DNA from: Methanobrevibacter olleyae
GTDB taxonomy: Archaea > Methanobacteriota > Methanobacteria > Methanobacteriales > Methanobacteriaceae
DNA: 46,009 bases
Assembly: GCF_900114585.1 (NCBI RefSeq)
Contig: NZ_FOTL01000015.1
Span: 1-46,009 of the forward strand
Reading direction: 5' to 3'
The notes beneath the pieces were generated by a model. It had not been told where the DNA came from. It searched no databases and worked only from the letters and a program-made list of their open reading frames with translations. This document shows positions 25,872 to 35,385 of this stretch, one piece after another (position 1 is the first letter of the stretch; every line of letters starts with the position of its first letter). The position numbers and the translations under genes were made by a program.

Positions 25872-27587
25872 ATGTTTTACCCTAAGATTGAAGATGTAAA
25901 AGAAATAGCTAAGGATAAATCTTATAAAAGGATTCCAATTAGCTTTGAAATATTTTCAGATAAAAGAACTTCAATTGAAGTTTTAAGAAGGCTTAAAATT
26001 CTAAGTAATCATTGTTATATGCTTGAAAGTGTTGAAGATTCTAAAAATTGGGGTAGATACAGCTTCTTAGGTTTTAATCCTATTCTTGAACTTACTTGCC
26101 AAGATGAAACTCTTATAATAAAGGGAAAGTCAAGTTTTAGTGATTGTGAAATTGAAGATGAGAATGAAAAATGTTTTTGTGTCAAAACTAATAATCCTGG
26201 AGAATATATTCGCCAAATTATCAATGAAAATAAATCTGTAAAATTAGATAATTTACCTCCATTTTCTGGAGGTCTTGTAGGATATTTTTCATATGATTAT
26301 ATTAAATATAGTGAAGCTTCTTTAGTTTTAGATGCAGAAAATCAAGATGCATTTAAAGATGTTGATTTAATGCTTTTTGATAAAGTGATTGCCTTTGATA
26401 ATTTTAAACAAAAAATAGTTGTAATTGTTAATATGGAAATTAATGGTGAAAATGATAAAGACAATGTGAATAAAGAAAATTCTAAATCGATTGAAGAAAG
26501 CTATGAAGATGCCTGTAGATCAATTTCTGATATAATTGATGTTATTGAAGCAGATATTATAGATTTATTAAATGATGACTTTGCTAGCCATTTAACTAAT
26601 AAAAAAACAATTGAAGCGATAGAAGAGATGAGTAAATTAAATTCACTTAAAGAATTAGATAGTTATAGAAAAGAAATTACTAAACATTTACCTATTAAGC
26701 TTAAATCCGGTTTTAGATATTTATTTTCTAAAGATGAATATTCTAAGATGGTTAAAAAGGCTAAAAATTATATTAGTGAAGGAGATATATTTCAAGTTGT
26801 TCTATCAAATAGAATTGAAGCAGATATTGAAGGAAGTCTATTGGATGTTTATAGGGTACTTAGAACTACAAATCCTTCTCCATATATGTTCTATTTCTCA
26901 AGTGATGATATAGAGATTGCAGGTGCAAGTCCTGAAACTCTTGTAAAACTTGTAGATAATAATGTTTATACATTTCCCCTTGCAGGAACTCGTCCAAGGG
27001 GAAAAACAGATGAAGAAGATAAAACTTTAGAAGAAGAGTTATTAGCTGATGATAAGGAAAGAGCAGAACATAATATGCTAGTTGATCTTGGAAGAAATGA
27101 TATTGGTAAAATAAGTGAAATAGGTTCTGTAAAAGTTAATAGATATATGGATATTGTTAGATTTTCCCATGTAATGCATATAGGCTCAACTGTTGAAGCA
27201 AGTCTTAGGGAAAATTGTGACTATTTATCTACAATTGATTCAATTTTACCTGCTGGAACTTTATCTGGAGCTCCTAAGATAAGGGCATGTGAGATAATTA
27301 ATGAACTTGAAGATAATAAAAGAGGAATTTATGGTGGAGCTATTGGTTATATAGATTTAACTGGTAATTTAGATACTTGCATAGCTATTAGAATAGCTTT
27401 TGCAAGGGATAATAAGGTATTTATTAGATCTGGTGCAGGTATTGTAGCAGATAGCATTCCAGAAAATGAATTTAAAGAGTGTATTAATAAGGCACAAGCA
27501 GTTATGGATGCTTTAAAAATAGCTGATGAGGGTATTGATGATTTTATTGGTAGTATGAGGGTATTTGATGATTTTATTAGTGGATAA
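25872..27587 (+). CDS. trpE: Anthranilate synthase component I
   Basis: A 571-residue chorismate-utilising enzyme, the first step of tryptophan synthesis. With TrpG it converts chorismate and glutamine to anthranilate. The feedback-inhibition motif is present near residue 50 (MLES within HCYMLESVEDSKNW). Catalytic blocks: GASPETLVKL, PLAGTRPRGK, HNMLVDLGRND, LPAGTLSGAPK and RSGAGIVADS. It is longer than typical because of an Asp/Glu/Asn-rich stretch near 190-280. AAAGGAGAAAAGAT gives a good ribosome site. The 3' end overlaps trpG by 20 bp. Confidence 0.96.
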   Translation: MFYPKIEDVKEIAKDKSYKRIPISFEIFSDKRTSIEVLRRLKILSNHCYMLESVEDSKNWGRYSFLGFNPILELTCQDETLIIKGKSSFSDCEIEDENEKCFCVKTNNPGEYIRQIINENKSVKLDNLPPFSGGLVGYFSYDYIKYSEASLVLDAENQDAFKDVDLMLFDKVIAFDNFKQKIVVIVNMEINGENDKDNVNKENSKSIEESYEDACRSISDIIDVIEADIIDLLNDDFASHLTNKKTIEAIEEMSKLNSLKELDSYRKEITKHLPIKLKSGFRYLFSKDEYSKMVKKAKNYISEGDIFQVVLSNRIEADIEGSLLDVYRVLRTTNPSPYMFYFSSDDIEIAGASPETLVKLVDNNVYTFPLAGTRPRGKTDEEDKTLEEELLADDKERAEHNMLVDLGRNDIGKISEIGSVKVNRYMDIVRFSHVMHIGSTVEASLRENCDYLSTIDSILPAGTLSGAPKIRACEIINELEDNKRGIYGGAIGYIDLTGNLDTCIAIRIAFARDNKVFIRSGAGIVADSIPENEFKECINKAQAVMDALKIADEGIDDFIGSMRVFDDFISG

Positions 27588-28191
27588 TTATGATAGTTTT
27601 GTTTATAATTTATACCAATACATTGGAGAGGCTTTAGCTAATATAAAAGGCTATGATTTAACTAGTAAAGAAGATTTAGCTAAAATTTATAATGAAATTA
27701 AAGTTATTCGTAATGATGAAATGAATATTGATGAAATAAGTGACTTAAATCCGGATTATATTATCTTATCTCCAGGTCCTGGAAAACCATCAAATGCAGG
27801 TATTTCTAAGGAGATTGTTAAAGAGTATATTGCTAAGGATATTCCTATTTTAGGAGTATGTCTTGGTCACCAAGCTATTTGTGAGGCACTTGGGTCTAAT
27901 ATCATACATGCTAAAGAGTTAATGCATGGTAAAACATCTATTATAAAACTTAGTGATGATTTTATTTTCAATGATTTAGATGATGAGATTCAAATAGCTC
28001 GTTATCATTCTTTAGCTGTTGAAAAGATGAGTTTATCTGATGATTTGGATATTTTAGCTAAAACAGATGATGGTGAAATAATGGCTGTAAAATATAAAAA
28101 CTCTAATATTTATGGCTTTCAATTCCACCCAGAGTCTATATTAACTCCAGATGGATTAAAAATTATTGAAAACTTTTTAAACTTAAAATAG
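27568..28191 (+). CDS. trpG: Anthranilate synthase component II (glutamine amidotransferase)
   Basis: A 207-residue class I amidotransferase giving ammonia to TrpE. The triad is C98 (GVCLGHQ), H187 and E189 (FQFHPES). The oxyanion PGPGKP motif is at 69-74. I start at ATG 27568 (MILLVDNYDSF, the conserved N-terminus) rather than at the preceding TTG at 27565; GAGGGT lies 6-11 bases upstream. The 20-bp overlap with trpE points to translational coupling. Confidence 0.95.
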   Translation: MILLVDNYDSFVYNLYQYIGEALANIKGYDLTSKEDLAKIYNEIKVIRNDEMNIDEISDLNPDYIILSPGPGKPSNAGISKEIVKEYIAKDIPILGVCLGHQAICEALGSNIIHAKELMHGKTSIIKLSDDFIFNDLDDEIQIARYHSLAVEKMSLSDDLDILAKTDDGEIMAVKYKNSNIYGFQFHPESILTPDGLKIIENFLNLK

Positions 28192-28200
28192 ATTTCTAAC

Positions 28201-28360
28201 TTTTTTAATTTTTATTTATACCATTTTATTATTTTATTATTTTTTTAATTTTTATTTATACCCTTTTATTATTTTATTATTTTTTTAATTTTTATTTATA
28301 CCCTTTTATTATTTTATTATTTTTTTAATTTTTATTTATACTATTTTTTTATTTTATTAT
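28201..28360. repeat. four copies of a 40-bp tandem repeat
   Basis: The unit TTTTTTAATTTTTATTTATA plus CCCTTTTATTATTTTATTAT repeats exactly every 40 bp (28201, 28241, 28281, 28321), with one to three changes per copy. It lies between trpG and the trpD promoter. The units are contiguous, without spacers. Confidence 0.95.
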
Positions 28361-28441
28361 TTTTTTAAAATTTCTTATTTTGCATTGTTGTTGTTCAATC
28401 TTTATTTAAAAAATCATATTTTCAACATTTATTTACTTTAA

Positions 28442-28498
28442 TGTATATATTTATACAACAAAGATTTAAATAGAACATTACATATATTAAAGTATACA
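28442..28498 (+). promoter_or_regulatory. internal trpD promoter, a copy of the trpE promoter
   Basis: 28452-28473 matches 25606-25627 base for base (22 bp, TATACAACAAAG onwards), and the flanks remain similar for about 90 bp in all, including an upstream TTTTCAACA. TGTATA 28442-28447, TATACA 28452-28457 and TATACA 28493-28498 correspond to TRP-box-like hexamers. It implies a second transcription unit trpDCFBA under the same control. Confidence 0.68.
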
Positions 28499-28577
28499 TT
28501 AATATTATAATAATTAATTTTTAAATCAAATTTCAAAATCTCATACTTATCAATTATTATTTAATGGGGAATTAAAA

Positions 28578-29588
28578 ATGACTTTTATTGAAGATGCAAT
28601 ATTAAAATTATCAAATAAAGAAGATTTATCATTTGAATTGGCAAAAGGCGCTATGGATGAAATAATGAGGGGAGAAGCAACCAATGTTCAAATTAGTTCT
28701 TATCTTACTGCACTATCATTTAAAGGAGAAACAATAGATGAAATATCTGGTTCTGCAGTATCTATGAGAAATAATGCAACACGTCTTGAATGTGATATGC
28801 CGACTCTTGAAATTGTTGGAACTGGTGGAGACTCTTCAAATTCATTTAATATATCTACTACATCTGCTTTTGTAATATCTGCTGCAGGAGTGCCTGTTAC
28901 AAAACATGGAAATCGTTCTGCATCAAGTAAATGTGGTGCTGCAGATGTACTTGAAGCTCTTGGTGTAAATATTAATTTAGATCCTAAAGAAAGTTTTAAA
29001 ATACTTAATGAAATTGGAATGAGCTTTCTATTTGCACAAAAATATCATAGTGCTATGAAATATGTAGCTCCTGTACGTAGTGAGCTTGGAATAAAGACAA
29101 TTTTTAATATTCTTGGCCCGCTTGCAAATCCTGCCTTTGCTAGCTATGAATTAATGGGCGTTTACTCTGAAGAACTTGTAGAACCTCTTGCAAATGTTTT
29201 AAATAATATTGGTGTAAATGCAATGGTTGTTTATGGTCAAGATGGGCTTGATGAAATATCTGCAAGTGCTCCAACAACAGTATGTGAAGTAAGAAATGGT
29301 GAACTTCTTAAATATACTATAAAACCTGAAGATTTTGGTTTTAAATCATGCTCTAAAGAAGATCTAGTTGGTGGAGATTCTGAATTTAATGCACAAATCA
29401 CTCGCAATATTTTGTCTGGTGAAATGGGTCCTAAAAGAAATGTGGTTTTACTTAATTCAGGTGCAGCTTTATACCTTGCAGGTAAAGTAAATACTATTGA
29501 AGAAGGTGTAGAATTAGCAGAAGATATTATTGATCGTGGCCTTGCTAAAAAACAATTAAATGAGTTTATTAGGTTATCCAATGCTTAA
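28578..29588 (+). CDS. trpD: Anthranilate phosphoribosyltransferase
   Basis: A 336-residue enzyme, full length, that joins anthranilate to PRPP. Family signatures: GTGGDSSNSFNIST (PRPP/Mg binding) and KHGNRSASSKCGAADVLE. The C-terminal half has RSELGIKTIFNILGPLANP, also diagnostic. It is preceded by its own promoter and by GGGGAATTAAAA as ribosome site. The 197-bp spacer to trpC contains four copies of a 22-bp repeat. Confidence 0.96.
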   Translation: MTFIEDAILKLSNKEDLSFELAKGAMDEIMRGEATNVQISSYLTALSFKGETIDEISGSAVSMRNNATRLECDMPTLEIVGTGGDSSNSFNISTTSAFVISAAGVPVTKHGNRSASSKCGAADVLEALGVNINLDPKESFKILNEIGMSFLFAQKYHSAMKYVAPVRSELGIKTIFNILGPLANPAFASYELMGVYSEELVEPLANVLNNIGVNAMVVYGQDGLDEISASAPTTVCEVRNGELLKYTIKPEDFGFKSCSKEDLVGGDSEFNAQITRNILSGEMGPKRNVVLLNSGAALYLAGKVNTIEEGVELAEDIIDRGLAKKQLNEFIRLSNA

Positions 29589-29658
29589 AAACTTATTCTA
29601 TTCAAATATCAGTTCTTAATTAATTAAAGATCTTTATTTTAACTAAAAATTATTTTTT

Positions 29659-29745
29659 ATAATTTTTATTAATTATTTTTATAATTTTTATTAATTATTT
29701 TTATAATTTTTATTAATTATTTTTATAATTTTTATTAATTATTTT
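29659..29745. repeat. four copies of a 22-bp tandem repeat between trpD and trpC
   Basis: ATAATTTTTATTAATTATTTTT recurs at 29659, 29681, 29703 and 29725 with exact 22-bp spacing. Confidence 0.9.
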
Positions 29746-29785
29746 TTAAATTTTATTTTTAAATTTCATTGTTTATTGTGTTATT

Positions 29786-30583
29786 ATGATTCTAGATAAA
29801 ATCACTGAAAAAACCTATAAAAGAGTTGAAAAGTTAAAAAAACAATGTTCTTTAGAAGAAATTAAGCAAAAAGCTTTATCTATGGAAATAACTCTTGAAG
29901 GAGATAGTGCTTATCCCTTTGAAAATGCTCTTAAAAAAGAAGGAATGTCTTATATTTGTGAGATTAAAAAAGCGTCCCCTTCTAAAGGAGACATTGTTCT
30001 TGAAGATGGTTTTGATGCAGTGAGAATTGGAAAAGAATATGAAAAGGCTGGGGCATCAGCAATTTCAATACTTACAGAACCATATTTTTTTAAAGGAGAC
30101 AATAAATACTTAAAATCTGTATCAGAGAATGTAAGTATTCCAATTCTTAGAAAGGATTTTGTTGTAGATGAATATACAATCTATGAAGCTAAAACAATAG
30201 GTGCAAGTGCTGTATTGTTGATTTGCTCTATTTTAGATAAAGAAACTCTAAAGAATTATATTGAATTAGCACATTCTCTTGGTTTATCTGCACTTGTTGA
30301 AGCACATGATGAAGAAGAACTTCTCACTGCTATTGATTGTGGAGCAAGGATTATTGGAGTGAATAATCGTAATTTAAAAGATTTTACAGTTGATTTTAAT
30401 AATGCAATAAACCTTAGAAAATTAATCTCAAAGGATATAATCTTTGTTTGTGAAAGTGGTGTTAAAAGAAAAGAAGATATTGATTTATTAAAAGAAAACA
30501 ATGTTAATGTAGTTTTAATAGGTGAACTTTTAATGAAAAGTGATGATAAGGCAAAAATGATTGATTATTTAGAAGGTGAGTAA
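29786..30583 (+). CDS. trpC: Indole-3-glycerol phosphate synthase
   Basis: A 265-residue TIM-barrel enzyme that closes the indole ring from CdRP with loss of CO2 and water. Key blocks: EIKKASPSKG (catalytic Lys region), ILTEPYFFKGD, LRKDFVVDEYTIYEAK, ALVEAHDEEEL, GVNNRNLKDF and CESGVK. Single-function, not fused to TrpF. Start is preceded only by TGTGTTATT, a weak site. Confidence 0.95.
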   Translation: MILDKITEKTYKRVEKLKKQCSLEEIKQKALSMEITLEGDSAYPFENALKKEGMSYICEIKKASPSKGDIVLEDGFDAVRIGKEYEKAGASAISILTEPYFFKGDNKYLKSVSENVSIPILRKDFVVDEYTIYEAKTIGASAVLLICSILDKETLKNYIELAHSLGLSALVEAHDEEELLTAIDCGARIIGVNNRNLKDFTVDFNNAINLRKLISKDIIFVCESGVKRKEDIDLLKENNVNVVLIGELLMKSDDKAKMIDYLEGE

Positions 30584-30678
30584 ATCTTTAGTTCTCTTAA
30601 AATATGGTTTTCTTATATAATAATATAATAACTAATCATTTTGACTATTTTTATTAAAAAGCTAATTTAGGGAATATA

Positions 30679-30686
30679 TTTATATC
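30679..30686 (+). promoter_or_regulatory. possible internal promoter before trpF
   Basis: A TATA-like string (TTTATATC) lies in the 280-bp gap between trpC and trpF, without the TGTACA-like boxes seen before trpE and trpD. Weak. Confidence 0.25.
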
Positions 30687-30863
30687 TTGTTGTGATTTTA
30701 TAGCAAATACAGGTAAAATTTATTAGATTAGAATTATAATTTAATAATAGAATTAATAATTTGCTTTTTAGCTATTTTCTCAGTTATTTTCTTGATTATT
30801 TTCTTGGTTATTTTTTAGTTATTTAAGTAAATTTTTAAAAATATTCGTGTTTAGGTAATTTTT

Positions 30864-31556
30864 ATGTTAAAACTTAAAATTTGTGGACTTAGAAGAGTTA
30901 AAGATATTGATATTGTTAATAAGTACAATATTGATTATATTGGTTTTGTTTTTGCTAAAAGTCCACGTCAAGTTTCATTCAATCAAGCTAAAGAATTATC
31001 TGGTCTTTTAAAAGAGGATATTATCCCTGTAGGTGTCTTTGTAAATGAAGATTTAAAATTTATCGTTGATTTATTTAAAGAGGGAATAATAGAAATCGCT
31101 CAACTTCATGGTGATGAAGATGAGAAATATATTCAAAACTTAAAATCTATCTCTTATGAAATTACTGGTCGAGAGATTAAGGTGATTAAATCAATTGAAA
31201 TAAAAAATAATGATGAAAATAATAAAAAATATGACGATAATAATCAAATTAATAATGATATAGATTTTAATGAAAAATTATTAGAGTGGCGAGATTCAGT
31301 TTCTGATTATTTTATTTTAGATAGTGGAAAAGGTTCTGGTAATACATTTAACTGGAATTTAATTGATAAAGATAATGAAATGCTTAAAAAACCTTTTTTC
31401 CTTGCTGGTGGACTTAATAGTGAAAATATTGGTTTAGCTATTAAAGAATTCAATCCCTATGCTGTTGATTTAAGTAGTGGGGTAGAAACAGAAGGTTTTA
31501 AAGATGAAGAAAAAATTAAACAAATAGTTGAAATCCTTGAGAAATATAGGAAATAA
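30864..31556 (+). CDS. trpF: Phosphoribosylanthranilate isomerase
   Basis: A 230-residue TIM-barrel isomerase converting PRA to CdRP. Diagnostic blocks: KICGLRRVKDI with the catalytic Cys, YIGFVFAKSPRQVS, QLHGDE, and DSGKGSGNTFNW with the catalytic Asp. It is ~25 residues longer than usual because of an Asn/Asp/Lys-rich low-complexity insert at about residues 112-135. The last 51 bp including the stop are duplicated just downstream (see repeat). Confidence 0.94.
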   Translation: MLKLKICGLRRVKDIDIVNKYNIDYIGFVFAKSPRQVSFNQAKELSGLLKEDIIPVGVFVNEDLKFIVDLFKEGIIEIAQLHGDEDEKYIQNLKSISYEITGREIKVIKSIEIKNNDENNKKYDDNNQINNDIDFNEKLLEWRDSVSDYFILDSGKGSGNTFNWNLIDKDNEMLKKPFFLAGGLNSENIGLAIKEFNPYAVDLSSGVETEGFKDEEKIKQIVEILEKYRK

Positions 31557-31613
31557 TTTTATAATATTAAACAAATAGTTGAAATCCTTGAGAAATATAG
31601 GAAATAATTTTAT
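31518..31613 (+). repeat. 51-bp tandem duplication of the trpF 3' end and stop codon
   Basis: The final codons of trpF (from AAACAAATAG at 31518) with its TAA are repeated from 31569 almost without change. The 51-bp period is 17 codons, so the copy is in frame with trpF. The duplicate is fresh enough to be almost identical. Confidence 0.92.
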
Positions 31614-31701
31614 CTTTTAATAATTTTTAACAAATTAATCATTTTAATAATTTTTAATAAATTGATAATTAATATTTAAACTTTTAAATTGGAGAGAAAA
31701 T

Positions 31702-32886
31702 ATGAGTAGAGGTCGATTTGGAGTTCATGGTGGACAATATATGTCTGAAACATTAATGAATGAACTTTTAAACTTAGAAAAACAATATAATCACTTTAAA
31801 GAAGATCCTGAATTTGTAGAGGAATTGAATACTCTTTTAAAAGAATATGCAGGGAGACCCTCTTTACTGTACTATGCAAAAAGAATGACAGAAGATCTTG
31901 GTGGAGCTAAGATTTATTTAAAACGTGAAGATTTAAACCATACCGGAGCTCATAAAATTAATAATGTACTTGGGCAATGTTTACTTGCAAAAAAGATGGG
32001 CAAAACTAGGGTTATAGCTGAAACTGGCGCAGGTCAACATGGTGTAGCAACAGCTACTGCTGCAGCATTATTGGGTATGGAATGTGAAGTCTTTATGGGT
32101 GAAGAAGACACAAAAAGACAGGCTCTTAATGTATTCCGTATGGAATTATTAGGTGCTAAGGTTCATACAGTAACTACTGGTTCTAAAGTATTGAAAGATG
32201 CTGTAAATGATGCATTTAGGGAATGGATTTCAAGGGTAGATGATACTCATTATGTAATTGGTTCTACAATGGGGCCACACCCCTTTCCAACAATAGTTAG
32301 AGATTTCCAAGCAGTGATTAGTGAAGAGATAAAAGAACAAATATTAGAACTTGAAGGAAAATTGCCTAATATGGTTATTGCTTGTGTTGGTGGAGGAAGT
32401 AATGCAATGGGTGCATTTTATAACTTTCTTAATGATAAAGAAGTCAGACTTGTAGGAGTTGAAGCTGCAGGCAATGGAATTGATACAGAATATCATGCAG
32501 CAACAATAGCTAAAGGAGAGCTAGGTATATTCCATGGTATGAAATCCTATTTCTGTCAGGCTAACTATGGCCAAATTTCTCCAGTATACTCTATCTCAGC
32601 AGGTCTTGATTATCCTGGAATTGGCCCGGAACATGCTTATTTACATGATATTGGGAGAGCTAAATATGTTTCAGCTACAGATGATGAAGCAGTTGAGGCA
32701 TTTGAATATCTATCAAGAATGGAAGGTATTATTCCAGCTATTGAATCTTCTCATGCAATAGCTTATGCAATGAAAGTTGCAGGATATATGGATAAAGATG
32801 ATATAATTGTTATTAATCTATCTGGCCGTGGAGATAAAGATGTGGCAGCTATTGCTCGTTATAAAGGAGTAGAATTATACGAATAA
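31702..32886 (+). CDS. trpB: Tryptophan synthase beta chain
   Basis: A 394-residue TrpB1-type PLP enzyme that condenses indole with serine. PLP lysine K85 is in HTGAHKINN; the phosphate-binding glycine loop is [20 protein letters not shown] contains the catalytic Glu region. The N-terminus [10 protein letters not shown] is typical of the form that pairs with TrpA. A 7-bp inverted repeat (GAATTAT/ATAATTC) spans the stop codon. trpA follows after 58 bp. Confidence 0.97.
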   Translation: MSRGRFGVHGGQYMSETLMNELLNLEKQYNHFKEDPEFVEELNTLLKEYAGRPSLLYYAKRMTEDLGGAKIYLKREDLNHTGAHKINNVLGQCLLAKKMGKTRVIAETGAGQHGVATATAAALLGMECEVFMGEEDTKRQALNVFRMELLGAKVHTVTTGSKVLKDAVNDAFREWISRVDDTHYVIGSTMGPHPFPTIVRDFQAVISEEIKEQILELEGKLPNMVIACVGGGSNAMGAFYNFLNDKEVRLVGVEAAGNGIDTEYHAATIAKGELGIFHGMKSYFCQANYGQISPVYSISAGLDYPGIGPEHAYLHDIGRAKYVSATDDEAVEAFEYLSRMEGIIPAIESSHAIAYAMKVAGYMDKDDIIVINLSGRGDKDVAAIARYKGVELYE

Positions 32887-32944
32887 TTCTAGCAAAAATA
32901 AAAAAGATAAAATGGTTTTTGATAAATCTTTAAAAGGTGTTTAA

Positions 32945-33724
32945 ATGAGTGAAAAAATTAAAATTAGTGATGCTTTTTCTAATGGAAAAGCTTTTATTGG
33001 ATTTTTAACTGCTGGAGACCCTACAATTGAAAAAACTGTAGAATATGTTTTAGCTATGGAGGAGGCAGGTTGTGATATTATTGAAATTGGCATTCCATTT
33101 TCAGACCCTGTTGCTGAAGGACCAGTTATTCAAGAAGCAAACCTTAGGGCATTAAAAAATAATACAAATACTGATGATGTTTTTGAAGCAGTTAGACAAA
33201 TTAGGGAAAAGTCAGATATTCCTTTAGTATTTTTAACTTATATAAATCCAGTTTTCTATTATGGCTATGATGAATTTTTCAAAAAATGTAGAAAATTAAA
33301 TATTTGCGGTATTATCTCACCAGACCTTCCTTATGATGAAAAGGATGAAATTCTTGATGTTACTAATAGATATGGTATTGATATAATTAGCTTAATTGCA
33401 CCAACTTCAAAGGAACGTATACAAATGATTGCAAGTGAGGCAAGTGGATTTATTTATGTTGTTTCATCATTAGGTGTTACTGGAATGAGATCAGAGATTA
33501 GAACGGATTTAAGGTCCATCATAAGTGATATAAAAGAAGTAACTGATGTTCCAACTGCAGTTGGTTTTGGTATTAATACTCCAGAACAAGCAGAAAATAT
33601 TGCAAAAATAGCTGATGGTATTATTGTAGGAAGTGCAATTGTAAACATTATTGCAGAGCATGGAGAAAATGCAAGAGAACCTCTTATAGATTATGTTAAA
33701 TCAATGAAAGATGCTATTTTATAA
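32945..33724 (+). CDS. trpA: Tryptophan synthase alpha chain
   Basis: A 259-residue TIM-barrel lyase releasing indole from indole-3-glycerol phosphate. E47 (DIIEIGIPFSDP) matches the catalytic Glu49 of Salmonella TrpA. The second catalytic acid, Asp60 in Salmonella (PLADGP), is Glu58 here (PVAEGP), a substitution I associate with a subset of bacterial enzymes. LIAPTSKERI and GFGINTPEQA with the phosphate-binding region complete the family. It is the last gene of the trp cluster and meets a minus-strand gene tail to tail. Confidence 0.95.
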   Translation: MSEKIKISDAFSNGKAFIGFLTAGDPTIEKTVEYVLAMEEAGCDIIEIGIPFSDPVAEGPVIQEANLRALKNNTNTDDVFEAVRQIREKSDIPLVFLTYINPVFYYGYDEFFKKCRKLNICGIISPDLPYDEKDEILDVTNRYGIDIISLIAPTSKERIQMIASEASGFIYVVSSLGVTGMRSEIRTDLRSIISDIKEVTDVPTAVGFGINTPEQAENIAKIADGIIVGSAIVNIIAEHGENAREPLIDYVKSMKDAIL

Positions 33725-33856
33725 TAGCAAATTTCAATATTTTTAATAGTTATTTTTTTACTAGTTATTATATTTTTTATAATATTTTTTATACTTATTT
33801 TTTATAAAATTTAATTCTTTTTAGTACTTATTTTCTATAAAATTTAATTCTATTTT
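33725..33856. repeat. convergent spacer with 33-bp duplication
   Basis: TACTTATTTT(T/C)TATAAAATTTAATTCT occurs at 33792 and 33825, 33 bp apart, between the ends of trpA and the second MATE gene. No other feature is seen. Confidence 0.6.
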
Positions 33857-35221
33857 TTAATTATCAAATTCTACCCTAATTTTCTTAATGGTGTATCTTG
33901 CATAGCTAAAGTTTAAAATACTTGCTAAACTTCTTCCTAGAGCAAGTCCAGTCCAGATTCCTACTAATCCCCAAGCTAAGACTATTCCAAGTATATAGGT
34001 AGCACTTACTGTAAATATAACTTCTCTTATAATGGTCCATGCAAGGCTTGTTGTTCCTTTACCAATTCCTTGGTATAAGAAACTTGAAATCATACCTGCT
34101 CCAGTAAGTGGGAGACATAGAGAAGCGATTCTAAGGAATTTTGTAATTTCTGGAACTAAGATAGCTGTTTCTTTTGTGTATGCAAAAATAGTTGCAAGTT
34201 GCGGAGCAAATGCTACAAGAATTATAGTTACTGCTGTACCAAATGCTATTGCGAACTTTACTCCGTAAAAGTGTGCTCTTGATAAATAATCTCCATTTTT
34301 TGCTCCAAATGCACTACCTGAAACTGCTGCAACAGCACTACCAATAGCTGTAAGGGGCATTATTGCAAATAGGTAGAGTCTTTGACCTGATGTAAATGAA
34401 GCAATTCCATATTCTCCTCCAATACTGGATATGAATATTAGATACAAACTAATAGCAATAGACATCATAAACATATCCATTGAGGAAGGAACCCCTACTT
34501 TTAGGATATCTTTAGCTATTTTGCTGTTGAATTTAAATTCTCTTAAATCTACATTTACATAGGTATCTTTTTTAATAAGAATCCAGTACATAATTACAAT
34601 TGCAGAACCAAGGGAACTAACTATAGTTGCAAGGGAAGCTCCAGCTGAACCTAAACCCATTGTGTAAATAAAAATAGGATCTAGGATGGTGTTTAAGATA
34701 ACTGATACAATAATAGCATACATTGCTCTTTTCATATCTCCTTCTCCACGAAGGATACCACTACAACCGTTTCCAAACATAAATGCAAATAAACCTAAGA
34801 ATAATGGTGTTCCGTATCTTATTCCTTCAGCAAGAGATTCTCCACTTGCTCCGTAGCTTATTAAAAGGGGTTCTTGTATAAATAATAAGATTATTGTTAA
34901 GGCTATTGAAGCTATAAGAAAGATTAATAATGAGTGTGCAGCTGAATCACTTGCACCTTTATGGTTTTTAGCCCCTACAAAACGGCTTATACTACTTGTT
35001 GCACCATTTCCAAGCCCTACACTTACTCCATTTAGTATCATGAATATTGGTGTTACAAAACCAATTCCAGCTATTGCTGATTGACCAAGTCCTGCTACAA
35101 AGATGCCATCTACAATATTATATGATGCTGTTAAAAGCATTGAAATCATAATCGGAATAGCAAGCTTTTTTACAGCTTTTTCTGGTTCTCCTCTCATTAA
35201 TTCTACATTTTTATTTGCCAT
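33857..35221 (-). CDS. MATE-family multidrug/cation exchanger, second copy
   Basis: A 454-residue, twelve-helix MATE protein similar in plan to the one at 4211: GEPEKAVKKLAIPIMISM at the N-terminus, NGVSVGLGNGATSSISRFVG, GCSGILRGEGDMKRAMYA and DPIFIYTMGLGSAGASLAT. I use ATG 35221 (MANKNVELM) instead of the upstream in-frame TTG at 35233, although the ribosome site is weak in both cases. It lies 131 bp downstream of a MarR gene on the same strand, the reverse of the first pair's gene order, and is probably controlled by it. Confidence 0.92.
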   Translation of the reverse strand: MANKNVELMRGEPEKAVKKLAIPIMISMLLTASYNIVDGIFVAGLGQSAIAGIGFVTPIFMILNGVSVGLGNGATSSISRFVGAKNHKGASDSAAHSLLIFLIASIALTIILLFIQEPLLISYGASGESLAEGIRYGTPLFLGLFAFMFGNGCSGILRGEGDMKRAMYAIIVSVILNTILDPIFIYTMGLGSAGASLATIVSSLGSAIVIMYWILIKKDTYVNVDLREFKFNSKIAKDILKVGVPSSMDMFMMSIAISLYLIFISSIGGEYGIASFTSGQRLYLFAIMPLTAIGSAVAAVSGSAFGAKNGDYLSRAHFYGVKFAIAFGTAVTIILVAFAPQLATIFAYTKETAILVPEITKFLRIASLCLPLTGAGMISSFLYQGIGKGTTSLAWTIIREVIFTVSATYILGIVLAWGLVGIWTGLALGRSLASILNFSYARYTIKKIRVEFDN

Positions 35222-35263
35222 ATTGAATCCCAATCTGTAATTATTCTAATAAATTATTCTTTA

Positions 35264-35385
35264 AGTATTTCTAACTATTTTAATAATTATTCTTTTAGTA
35301 TTTCTAACTATTTTAATAATTATTCTTTTAGTATTTCTAACTATTTTAATAATTATTCTTTAAGTATTTCTTCACTTTTTCTAGC
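35264..35385 (-). repeat. 33-bp tandem repeat copying the marR 3' end and stop codon
   Basis: AGTATTTCT (plus strand) occurs at 35264, 35297, 35330 and 35363, exactly 33 bp apart. The copy at 35363 is the end of the marR gene, and on the minus strand the other three repeat its EILKE-stop, in frame, before the MATE gene. Confidence 0.9.

Noticed and set aside
28201-28360. Four 40-bp repeats as a possible CRISPR array
   Set aside because: Copies are contiguous with no spacers between them, and no cas genes are present.
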